Positions 17,701-23,920 of a stretch of 64,000 nt of DNA are shown here, one piece after another. This stretch comes from CAVSJJ01 sp963728395 (GTDB lineage: Bacteria; Actinomycetota; Actinomycetes; Actinomycetales; Dermatophilaceae): assembly GCA_963728395.1 (NCBI GenBank), contig CAVSJJ010000007.1, positions 90,427 through 154,426 on the forward strand. The letters are read 5' to 3'. The first letter of the stretch is position 1, and the number at the start of each line of letters is the position of its first letter. The notes under the pieces were generated by a model. It saw only the letters and a list, made by a program, of their open reading frames with translations, made no database searches and had not been told where the DNA came from. A program made the translations under genes and the position numbers.

Positions 17701-18093
17701 CGAGGCGCTGAGGTCGACGTCGGGCAGCGTCTGTCCCGAGCCGCCGAGCTCGACCGCGATGACCTCCAGCGCCGGGGCCTTCCGGCCGTAGACGACGAGC
17801 CCCGCGAGGAGGCTGACCAGCGTGCCGGCCACCCAGGCCCAGGCCCAGACCGGGGTGGGCGCGCCCGGCCGCCGGTTGCCCTCGTCGACCGTGCGGCTCG
17901 GCAGGACCACCGGGATCAGCGCCACGACGACGAACGCGACGGCGAGCCAGCTCCAGTCCCAGCCGACCTGGCGCGAGCCGAGCGCGCCGAAGCGGACGTT
18001 GGCCAGCACGACGCCGACCAGCATGAGGACGATCCACCAGGGGTTCGCCCAGACGACTCCCTTGTCTCGCAACCAGCTCACGACGCGCACCAT
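14764..18093 (-). CDS. Membrane-embedded patatin-like phospholipase, 1109 aa
   Basis: ATG 18093 after GAGAGG. About six membrane helices occupy residues 1-230. The patatin core follows: oxyanion loop CLSGGGVRSASLAMGFLQ near 345 and nucleophile Ser in YLVSISGGGYTSG near 380. A second set of about five to six helices interrupts the fold (about 450-710). The catalytic Asp is in VTDGGHYENLGIVELLRRR near 905. All dyad elements are present, so lipid hydrolysis is likely. Patatin domains act in lipid turnover and as membrane-destroying effectors in anti-phage systems; which applies here is unknown. It is the last gene of an apparent operon with a membrane protein and a lipoprotein, next to a sheath/caspase locus. 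Confidence 0.88.
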   Translation of the reverse strand: MVRVVSWLRDKGVVWANPWWIVLMLVGVVLANVRFGALGSRQVGWDWSWLAVAFVVVALIPVVLPSRTVDEGNRRPGAPTPVWAWAWVAGTLVSLLAGLVVYGRKAPALEVIAVELGGSGQTLPDVDLSASLSWDFALIVGYGTALWMATTAATWVFWTPRAARLARLARWLTVLTVLCDMAENLCLGLAWTRPGPRPWLLDVAAVFATVKFSVLLPAALISIVALLVIIGRLVSSVGIIGRLASRFGWRWLKAFEDKRWDWSVDDSTLVKPAPLALDGLERPVDKRLDLSATARDERAAFVAAGERDVLPPPGGGEQRWKAAYNVPGLTAETLADDASDRVGVCLSGGGVRSASLAMGFLQTMRQELRDARYLVSISGGGYTSGALLQALTPGFATDESVGRLPEGARVVRDAETAYQPGTVEYDHLRRHSSYISATVREMLVALAVLARGVVASLTVLFAPAVALGIFVAWIYHLLPLSVLPAWSAQATQTDAGVLATTARAAGLSLPGRDVYAVLAVGVLALALWLLRISTQDARPRLLVWVNAHAEMGATFAAFAAVVVGVVAVGIPILLWATRWLGERISVPVGVGTSVGGVVLSYVASLAALLWRKRTQITAVLGSGGGGKPSKAAAVPRGLLQLLLVIAALGVLCALWLLLFGAAALAEVSAIADGASSASVTLAVALVLLVVVLGAVFDESSLSLHPFYRGRLASAFATRRVQLAEGAPPVAVPYDPHEGTSLSRYAVTAPDDGKPYPEVIFAAAANLTGEHRTPSGLTAVSFVMSASWCGGPDVGWVHTPVLEQVSTKRLRRDLTVQAAVAISGAAFASAMGRFARWYQLLLAVTGARLGAWLPNPVFVAQMRDARRLGGGVTDWTLPGLPRVRRLSYLLREVFNLHPAGDRLLEVTDGGHYENLGIVELLRRRCTTIYCVDGGGDVPPTAQGLSEAIALARAELGVTVTLDNAWASEPGSGAPLQPQAALTALNARLSQTPVITGTFTYPEASGLPAGARRGRLFVARALLSPDMPYELMSYAAQHPEFPHDSTSDQWFEDGQFNAYTELGRQIGLRTRAASAAAAPDESPGATPQELPEGPEAPPAPAVAVVDSGLPA

Positions 18094-18138
18094 GGCACGA
18101 CCTCTCTTGACGAATGGATGGTTCGGACGGCGAGGCCG

Positions 18139-18969
18139 TCACGGGGCGAAGAACTGGAGACGTCCATCTCGACCCTCCTCGAGGAGCACGGTGGGACTGC
18201 CCGGCCGCCAGACGCACCGGTCGGCGGTGGGCCGGCACGGGGCGAGGAACATCCGGTCGCCCTTCTGGATGAGCAGCCGCCACCCGCGGTACCGAAAGGC
18301 GTAGTCCTGGCCCTCCGCCTCGGGAAGCGCCGTCTCGGTCAGGTCGGGCGAGTGGAGATAGAGCCGCTCGGTCGTGTCGACGACGACCTGCGGTAGCTCG
18401 CCCATCGTGTCGGCCTGCTCGCGGGCCAGGCCGGCGCCGGACCACTGGGCGACGGTCGCCGTGGCCCAGAAGATCCCGGCCGCCACGACGAGCCAGAGGG
18501 CGACGCGGGCCGCGGTCGGCGCCTGCCGCACCGCGACCGTGTATGCCGCGACGGCCCCTCCCAGCGCCATTCCGAGCGGCGTGACGAGCGGGTAGTACGT
18601 CCACTCCCCCAGCACCGGGTAGGCCCCGATGAGCAGCACGCCGACCGCGAGGATGGCGCCCCCGGTCGTCTCGGCTGCCCGGGGGTGCGCGAGCACCCGG
18701 GACCGCAGCCGCCGGGCGGCGAGCACGGCCGCGGCCGCGAGCAGCGGCAGGACGAGCAGCGGCACGAGCAGCGGCTGCCCGCTGCGCATGACGAAGTCCT
18801 GGGTGCTCAGCCCGATCGTGTCGACGTCGAGCCCGAAGTAGAGGTACTCCTCGCGGACCGAGACGTAGCCGAAGTAGAACAGCAGCGTCGTCAGCGCCGT
18901 CACCGGGGCGACGATGCTGCCGCCGATGCTCAGCCACCGCTCCCACGGGATCCCCTGCGACTCGGCCAT
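18139..18969 (-). CDS. Hypothetical multi-pass membrane protein, 276 aa
   Basis: The start ATG 18969 shares a base with the stop of the upstream lipoprotein gene (TGATG), implying translational coupling. About five membrane helices: WLSIGGSIVAPVTALTTLLFYFGYVSV, QPLLVPLLVLPLLAAAAVLAA, TGGAILAVGVLLIGAYPVLG, VTPLGMALGGAVAAYTVAV and VALWLVVAAGIFWATATVAQW. An extracytoplasmic C-terminal domain has a Cys pair (FLAPCRPTADRCVWRPGSPTVLLEE) that could form a disulfide. Family not recognised. The patatin gene follows 45 nt downstream, so it may anchor or regulate that lipase. Confidence 0.75.
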   Translation of the reverse strand: MAESQGIPWERWLSIGGSIVAPVTALTTLLFYFGYVSVREEYLYFGLDVDTIGLSTQDFVMRSGQPLLVPLLVLPLLAAAAVLAARRLRSRVLAHPRAAETTGGAILAVGVLLIGAYPVLGEWTYYPLVTPLGMALGGAVAAYTVAVRQAPTAARVALWLVVAAGIFWATATVAQWSGAGLAREQADTMGELPQVVVDTTERLYLHSPDLTETALPEAEGQDYAFRYRGWRLLIQKGDRMFLAPCRPTADRCVWRPGSPTVLLEEGRDGRLQFFAP

Positions 18970-19652
18970 CAGTCGCTCGGGCTCGGGTCGGTCCCGGTCA
19001 GGCCCGGGTCGACCTGCGCGGTGGTGTCCGGCGGCCGGTCGAGCGGGATCGACGTCTGCTGCTCCGACGCCACGAGATCCCGGAACCGGCGACACCCGTC
19101 CAGCCCGACGCGCCGCGGGCAGTGCACGATCCCGCCGAGCCGGATCGCGACGTCGGCGTTGGGGTCGGCCTCCGGGCCCGATCGCACGGCGATGCTGCAG
19201 CTGATCTTCCCGATCCGCATGACGTAGCCGACGCACGGGGGCGTGCCGCCGCACGAGGACCGCAGGGCGGTGAAGCCGGGGCCGGAGAAGGACGCGCGGG
19301 TCACCTCCACGGCATACCCGGCCGGGAACTGGCCCGTGCTCACGCTCCAGCTGACGGCGACGCACTGGAGGGTCGCGTCATCGGCGTCGGCCTGGGCGAT
19401 GCCCCCGATCGGGAGGCGCGCGATGGAGACCGCCGGCGTCGTGTCGGCATCCTCGGAGGCGGTGAAGGTCGTCGACGACGGCTCCTGCGACGGCGTCGCG
19501 AACGTCTCCTGCAGGGTCGGCGTCCCGACCGTGCCGGTCGAGGGCGTCCCGGTCGAGGACGACTCGGTGAGGCTCGGCCCACCGCACCCGACCAGAAGGA
19601 GGGCGAGGAGGATCGCCGCTGACCCCTTCGACACCTCGCCACGTCCCGTCAT
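18969..19652 (-). CDS. Hypothetical lipoprotein, 227 aa
   Basis: ATG 19652, N-terminus MTGRGEVSKGSAAILLALLLVGCGG with lipobox LLVGC, so it is lipid-anchored on the outer surface. A Ser/Thr-rich linker (residues 27-65) leads to a domain with six or more Cys (LQCVAVSW, SCGGTPPCVGYV, ISCSIAV, IVHCPRR, LDGCRRF), suggesting disulfide-stabilised structure. No family recognised. It is the first gene of the lipoprotein/membrane protein/patatin operon and overlaps the second gene by one base. Confidence 0.78.
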   Translation of the reverse strand: MTGRGEVSKGSAAILLALLLVGCGGPSLTESSSTGTPSTGTVGTPTLQETFATPSQEPSSTTFTASEDADTTPAVSIARLPIGGIAQADADDATLQCVAVSWSVSTGQFPAGYAVEVTRASFSGPGFTALRSSCGGTPPCVGYVMRIGKISCSIAVRSGPEADPNADVAIRLGGIVHCPRRVGLDGCRRFRDLVASEQQTSIPLDRPPDTTAQVDPGLTGTDPSPSD

Positions 19653-20134
19653 GGCGGCCTCCTTCCTCGCCGGAGGTCAGCGAGGGCGGACCGGTATGCC
19701 GCGTGCACCCCGGACCGGTCAACCGACCCACGGTGCGCGCCTGGATGCCCGCGCGCAGCACTCCTGACCGAGGAGAGGCGCGAGCAGGCGCCCCTGATAC
19801 CGCGACGGTAGGCCGTTCCGGCCCTGGTGACCAGAGGTGCGTGCCGCGGAGGCCTCAACCGCCGGCGGGCCTGTGGGGTGCATCGCATCCATCCCGTCCA
19901 CGAGCGAGGAGCGCGCCAGGACCGCCGGCGCGACGGGGAGGCGATAGCTGAAGACCGATCCGACGTCGATGGACAGCACCGGGTCGCCGGCGGCGTCGGT
20001 CTCGGTCAGCAGGCCGGTCCCGCCCCAGGCGACGGCGAACCTCTCGCTCCCGTTGTCGACGACGGTGACGTTGCCGTTGGCGAGCCGGCGGGCGTCGTTT
20101 ACAGCGGGAGGCCGCGGACGGATACTGGCTGTCC
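19653..20134. other. 482-bp divergent gap before the sheath gene
   Basis: Lies between the lipoprotein gene (left) and the sheath gene (right). It contains one GTATGCCG octamer at about 19695 and the arylsulfotransferase-like remnant. GATACT at 20121-20126, 8 nt before the sheath ATG, could be a -10 box giving a nearly leaderless message; there is no clear Shine-Dalgarno. No other gene was seen. Confidence 0.4.
19870..20098 (-). pseudogene. C-terminal remnant of an arylsulfotransferase-like gene
   Basis: On the minus strand an open frame reads NDARRLANGNVTVVDNGSE, then FAVAWGGTGLLTETDAAGDP and VGSVFSYRLPVAP. This matches the pattern near the end of many ASST-family beta-propellers (R.pNGN..vfDNG, WGG...TE.D..G..v, SYR..r.P). 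The 5' part of the gene is absent; the frame instead runs antisense into the sheath gene. No start codon or ribosome site. The match is by eye to a short repeat-like segment, so it remains tentative. Confidence 0.35.
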
Positions 20135-21328
20135 ATGACGGATCCCGAGGACGGCCCGGTCGGTCCGATCGTCGAGCTCGGGGGCCTCCCCCCGCCGATC
20201 GAGGGTGTGGACCCGTCGGCCACCGCCTTCGTCGGCCGAGCGGAACGCGGCCCGGTGGACGAGCCGACCCTCGTCACGAGCCTGGTCGAGTTCACCCGAG
20301 CGTTCGGCGAGCCGGGAGGCGACAGCCTGCTCGGCCACCTCGTCCGGGGCTTCTTCGCCAACGGTGGTCGGCGGGCCGTCGTGGTCCGGCTCCGGACCCA
20401 GCGGCGCTTCGGTCGGCGCCTGCCGCCCTCGAGCGACCCGCTCGGCTCCGGTCCAGGCTCGGCGACCGGGCTCTTCGCCCTCGAGAAGGCGGATCACGTG
20501 GGCATCGTCGTCATCGCGCCGGATGCCGCCGGGCCGGCGAGCCGAGGGCTGGCGCCCACCGTGGTCCCCGCGGCCGCCGCGTTCTGCGAGGAGCGCCGGG
20601 CGATGCTGGTGCTCGACGCCCCGGCCTCGTGGACCGACCCGGGTGTCCTCAGCCGGGTCCACCCCGCGAGCGCCCTCGGCACCGACAGCCCGAACGCCGC
20701 GGTCTACCTCCCGTGGCTGCTCGAGCCGGCCCCCTCGCCCGGCGAGCCACCCCGTGCCGTCCCGCCCTCGGGAGCGGTCGCCGGGGTCTTCGCCCGCGTC
20801 GACACGACGCGCGGGGTGTGGCGCTCCCCTGCCGGCGGCGACGGGATGCTGCTGGGCGTGACCGGGCCGGTCACCGAGGTGGGCGAGAGGGACACCGCCG
20901 CGCTGACCAACGCCGGGGCCAACGTCATCCGGACCCTGCGGGGCGGTCCCCGGATCTGGGGCGCCCGGACGCTCGCCGGGACGGGCCCGGGGACCGGCGA
21001 GTTCCGCTACGTCGCCGTACGCCGGCTGACGTTGTTCATCGAGGAGAGCCTGGACCGGGGCCTTCGGTGGGTCGTCTTCGAGCCGAACGACGAACCGCTG
21101 TGGACCAGGGTCCGCGCGGCTGCCGAGAGCTTCCTCCAGTCCCTCTTCCTCGCCGGCGCCTTCCAGGGCCGCACCGCCGACGAGGCCTTCTTCGTCCGGT
21201 GCGGGCGCGACACGACGACCCAGTCCGACATCGACAACGGCCTCGTCGTCCTCGAGGTCGGCTTCGCGCCGCTCAAACCGGCCGAGTTCGTCATCGTCCG
21301 GATCGCTCAGCGGACCGGACCCGGTTGA
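20135..21328 (+). CDS. Contractile phage-tail sheath family protein, 397 aa
   Basis: The protein follows the sheath pattern of phage tails and contractile injection systems: N-terminal PPIEGVDPSATAFVGRAERGPVDEPTLVTSLVEFTRAFGEP, a central variable part, and a complete C-terminal core with LTNAGANVIRTLRGGPRIWGARTL, YVAVRRLTLFIEESLDRGLRWVVFEPND, FLQSLFLAGAFQG and DNGLVVLEVGFAPLKPAEFVIVRI. The C-terminal core mediates the sheath mesh and contraction. It is short for a sheath but not truncated. No tube, baseplate, spike, tape-measure or AAA+ ATPase gene was recognised nearby, so the sheath is an orphan or works with distant genes. Its 3' end overlaps the convergent caspase-like gene by 38 bp. Confidence 0.85.
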   Translation: MTDPEDGPVGPIVELGGLPPPIEGVDPSATAFVGRAERGPVDEPTLVTSLVEFTRAFGEPGGDSLLGHLVRGFFANGGRRAVVVRLRTQRRFGRRLPPSSDPLGSGPGSATGLFALEKADHVGIVVIAPDAAGPASRGLAPTVVPAAAAFCEERRAMLVLDAPASWTDPGVLSRVHPASALGTDSPNAAVYLPWLLEPAPSPGEPPRAVPPSGAVAGVFARVDTTRGVWRSPAGGDGMLLGVTGPVTEVGERDTAALTNAGANVIRTLRGGPRIWGARTLAGTGPGTGEFRYVAVRRLTLFIEESLDRGLRWVVFEPNDEPLWTRVRAAAESFLQSLFLAGAFQGRTADEAFFVRCGRDTTTQSDIDNGLVVLEVGFAPLKPAEFVIVRIAQRTGPG

Positions 21329-22964
21329 CCCAGAACGGTGTCAGCGCCGCGATAGCCAGCACCGAGCCGGCGAAGAGGTCGATGACGAGGTAGTGGCCGA
21401 CGTCGTCGAGCATGACGTGGTGGGCAGCGAACAGCCCCAACCCCAGGACGGCCCAGCCGATGAGTGCCGCGCCGGCGAGGCCGGCCGGGCGCAGTGACAG
21501 GGCGCCGGTCGGGACGACGACGGCGAGCAGGGCGGCCCACACCGCGGTCATCCCCTGGCCCACGGCGCTGTCGGACAGGGTGAGCGCCGTCGCGGTCAGC
21601 AGCACCGCGCCGACGGCTCCGGCGCCCACGATCGACCAGGCCGTCCACCCGGTCGGCAGGCGCCCCGCGGCCGAGGCGCGCGGCGACTCCCGGACCACCC
21701 GGCGGCCGGCGGAGATGCCGGTCCCGAGCAGGACGAGGAGAGCGAGGACCTCGAGGGCGAACCCGCTGCCGAGTCCCTCGACGCCCAGCTCGCCGAGGTA
21801 GGCCAGGACGAAGACCAGGCCCCAGGTCGTGCCCGCGGTCGCCGACAGGAGCAGGCCACGGCCGACACCCGCCGTGCGGCCACCGACACTCAACGCGGCC
21901 CCGACGACGGCGAGCGAGCCGACGGCCAGGAGGTACCAGGCGGCATACGACACCCGATCGGTGAGCGGACCACCCCACTGGAAGGGGAGGCCGATCCCGG
22001 CGATGATCGCGGCCCCGGCGACGAGGACCGATGCCGCCTCGGCGAGCGAGCGCCGCTCGAGCTGGACCGAGATGACCGCCCCCGCCGGGGACCGCCTTGG
22101 CGAGGTGGCCGCCGCAGGGCCCGGCTCGACATCCTGCGGTCCGGCCGGAGTCGGGTCGCCGCCGCCGGCGTGTGCCGGGACGGGAGCCGCCTCGACCGGG
22201 CGGCGACCGCTGCGGGCGAGGTAGACGTCCCCGTGCATCTCGACGTCGCGGCTGGGCGTCTGGTGCGGGTTCTCGGCGCGGACGGCGTCGTAGACGTAGT
22301 CGTACAGCTCGTCGAGCGAGACCCAGCCGTCGGCGTCGCGGTCCGCCTCGCCCGTCTCGAGCCCACGCACGACCGCAGAGGTGAACAGGGACGGCTGCCC
22401 CTGGCTGGCCGCGGCCAGCGCCGTTCCCTCGAACGCGTACTCCATCGCGCTGGATGCCGTGATGACGGCGCGCGAGCGCCCGCCGCCGGTCACGGCGGGG
22501 AAGCTGTCGAGGGGATGCGCCGACCCGGAGCCGCGCACGCTGACGCCCTTGCTGAACGCGCCTCCGTAGCAGCAGTCCAGGAGAAGCACGATGCTGCGTG
22601 AGCGGCTGGCCGTGAGGCAGCGCTGGATGAAGGCGGCGGAGACCGCGGTCGACCCGAGCCGGTCGGGCCGGGTGTCGGTCGCGGCGAAGAAGAGCTCGCC
22701 GGCGTCGCTCTTGAGCCCGTGGCAGGAGAAGTGCACGAGCAGCAGGTCGTCCGGGCGGGCGTCCGCGAAGAGGTCCTCCAGCCGGACCTCCACGGCGTGG
22801 GCGGACTCGTTCTCGACGACGTCCACGTCGAAGGCGCCGATGGCGGGGTCGCCGAGCACCCGGGCCAGCGCCTGTGCGTCGGCCGAGGGGGCCCGCAGGC
22901 CCCGGAGGGTCTGGTGCTCGTACGTCTCGGTCGCGACGATCAGGGCTCGGCGCTGGCCTGCCAT
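21291..22964 (-). CDS. Caspase-like protease with EF-hand loop and membrane domain, 557 aa
   Basis: An N-terminal caspase/metacaspase fold: ALIVATETYEHQTLRGLRAPSADAQAL, catalytic His82 in LLVHFSCHG and Cys132 in LLLDCCYGG, with AVITASSAMEYAFE downstream. A canonical EF-hand loop, DRDADGWVSLDE, follows at about 205, suggesting calcium dependence as in metacaspases. After a Pro-rich linker, residues about 300-550 form around seven membrane helices. Its start overlaps the EACC1 gene by 25 bp. EACC1-caspase pairs are known as predicted conflict or cell-death modules in actinobacteria. The membrane domain could place the protease at the membrane; the substrate is unknown. Confidence 0.88.
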   Translation of the reverse strand: MAGQRRALIVATETYEHQTLRGLRAPSADAQALARVLGDPAIGAFDVDVVENESAHAVEVRLEDLFADARPDDLLLVHFSCHGLKSDAGELFFAATDTRPDRLGSTAVSAAFIQRCLTASRSRSIVLLLDCCYGGAFSKGVSVRGSGSAHPLDSFPAVTGGGRSRAVITASSAMEYAFEGTALAAASQGQPSLFTSAVVRGLETGEADRDADGWVSLDELYDYVYDAVRAENPHQTPSRDVEMHGDVYLARSGRRPVEAAPVPAHAGGGDPTPAGPQDVEPGPAAATSPRRSPAGAVISVQLERRSLAEAASVLVAGAAIIAGIGLPFQWGGPLTDRVSYAAWYLLAVGSLAVVGAALSVGGRTAGVGRGLLLSATAGTTWGLVFVLAYLGELGVEGLGSGFALEVLALLVLLGTGISAGRRVVRESPRASAAGRLPTGWTAWSIVGAGAVGAVLLTATALTLSDSAVGQGMTAVWAALLAVVVPTGALSLRPAGLAGAALIGWAVLGLGLFAAHHVMLDDVGHYLVIDLFAGSVLAIAALTPFWVNRVRSAERSGR

Positions 22965-23350
22965 GACTCCTGCTCCGCGGGCGTATGCCGCTCGACGAAC
23001 AGCGCGACGAGCCGCTCCTGGTCCTCGGTGGTGGCGGCCGAGAGCTCGATCGAGTCGCCGTCGATCTCGATGTGGACCGAGCGCGGCGCCCCGGCGCCGC
23101 GGGCGAGCCAGGCCCGGATCGCGCCGAACGCCGATCGTAGCCCGCTCGAGTCGAGCAGTCTGATCGCCAGCGCTCCGACCGCGAGCACGTCCAGGGCGCG
23201 CGCGCCGTCCGGGGCCTCACCCGCCCGCACGAGCCCGACGTCGAGGCCGTCGACGTCGAGCAGCTCGTTCCGCAGCCCGGCCGTCAGGCTCTGCAGCCGC
23301 TCGTCGTCGGCGCCGTCCTCGGCCAGCCGGATGCGCACCGTCTCGTCCAT
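22940..23350 (-). CDS. EACC1-like effector-associated protein, 136 aa
   Basis: ATG 23350 follows AGAGGTGGGG; an upstream in-frame start has no such site. Sequence MDETVRIRLAEDGADDERLQSLTAGLRNELLDV, then a short hydrophobic segment (ALDVLAVGALAIRLLDSSG), and a C-terminal VHIEIDGDSIELSAAT strand pattern. This matches 'effector-associated constant component 1', a small component found next to caspase, trypsin and other effectors in predicted biological-conflict systems of multicellular bacteria. It overlaps the caspase gene and is probably translated with it. The role in those systems is thought to be sensing or adaptor, not proven. Confidence 0.75.
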   Translation of the reverse strand: MDETVRIRLAEDGADDERLQSLTAGLRNELLDVDGLDVGLVRAGEAPDGARALDVLAVGALAIRLLDSSGLRSAFGAIRAWLARGAGAPRSVHIEIDGDSIELSAATTEDQERLVALFVERHTPAEQESWQASAEP

Positions 23351-23450
23351 GACCCCACCTCTTTCGACAGGTAAGCCATGCCTGACCTCGCCACTGTAGG
23401 TCACCCGCCCCGGCATCCGGGGCGAGCACGTGGCCGGACCGGCGGTGTCG

Positions 23451-23702
23451 TCATCGGCCGCTTCGAGCCGCAGCGGTGGTCGACGCGGCGGAGCCGAGGG
23501 CGGCGGCGCCGGTCGGGCTCACCGCGCGGCGGACGACGAACGCGAGGATCGCCGCGACCGCCGTGTTGATCGAGGCGATCTGCTCACCGGTCAGCGTGAC
23601 GACGTTGAAGACGACGAGCAGGTTGATGGTCGCCATGACGGCGCCCGCGGCATACGCCGGCTCCGACTGCACTCGTGCGCCGATCGACTGGACGAGGGTC
23701 AT
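23451..23702 (-). CDS. Small holin-like membrane protein, 83 aa
   Basis: ATG 23702 after CCGGAGG. MTLVQSIGARVQSEPAYAAGAVMATINLLVVFNVVTLTGEQIASINTAVAAILAFVVRRAVSP gives two membrane helices separated by a short turn, followed by an Ala/Ser-rich tail. Size and the 'LTGEQIASINTAVAAILAFVVRR' arrangement are like small hypothetical proteins in phage-derived regions. It lies 100 nt upstream of the EACC1 gene on the same strand and could insert in the membrane with the caspase. No catalytic residues. Confidence 0.7.
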   Translation of the reverse strand: MTLVQSIGARVQSEPAYAAGAVMATINLLVVFNVVTLTGEQIASINTAVAAILAFVVRRAVSPTGAAALGSAASTTAAARSGR

Positions 23703-23833
23703 CCCTACCACCTCCGGTGTCGGGGACGATCTCGACGCCGCGGGTCCCGAGCTCGCGACGACCGCCCCATGTGAAGGAGAGACGCCGGGACCTGCGGTGA
23801 TACGTGCCCGGACCCGCTGGATGCTCGCGCAAC

Positions 23834-23899
23834 CGACCGGAAACCCGGTCGAACCCGCGAGCACCCGCGGAACGGAGCGGTCGGACCCGCGAGCACCCG
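23834..23899. repeat. Hairpin and paired 15-bp direct repeats after the 1253-aa gene
   Basis: CGACCGG and CCGGTCG (23834-23840 and 23845-23851) form a perfect 7-bp stem with an AAAC loop. ACCCGCGAGCACCCG occurs at 23853-23867 and again at 23885-23899, 32 bp apart. They lie just after the stop of the large-protein operon and before the holin-like gene, where a terminator or regulator site would sit. There is no U-tract. Confidence 0.5.
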
Positions 23900-23920
23900 G
23901 CGACACCCACCCCGGCCGCC

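Noticed and set aside
14971..18396. A 1141-codon plus-strand open frame opposite the patatin gene
   Set aside because: Low-complexity Arg/Gly/Pro composition; the patatin gene on the other strand has complete catalytic motifs.
20135..21328. Sheath gene as part of an intact prophage
   Set aside because: No integrase, terminase, portal, capsid, tube or lysis genes were recognised in the 64 kb apart from a holin-like protein.
23853..23899. 15-bp direct repeats as phage attachment sites
   Set aside because: Only 32 bp apart with nothing between them to excise; no integrase or tRNA gene nearby.
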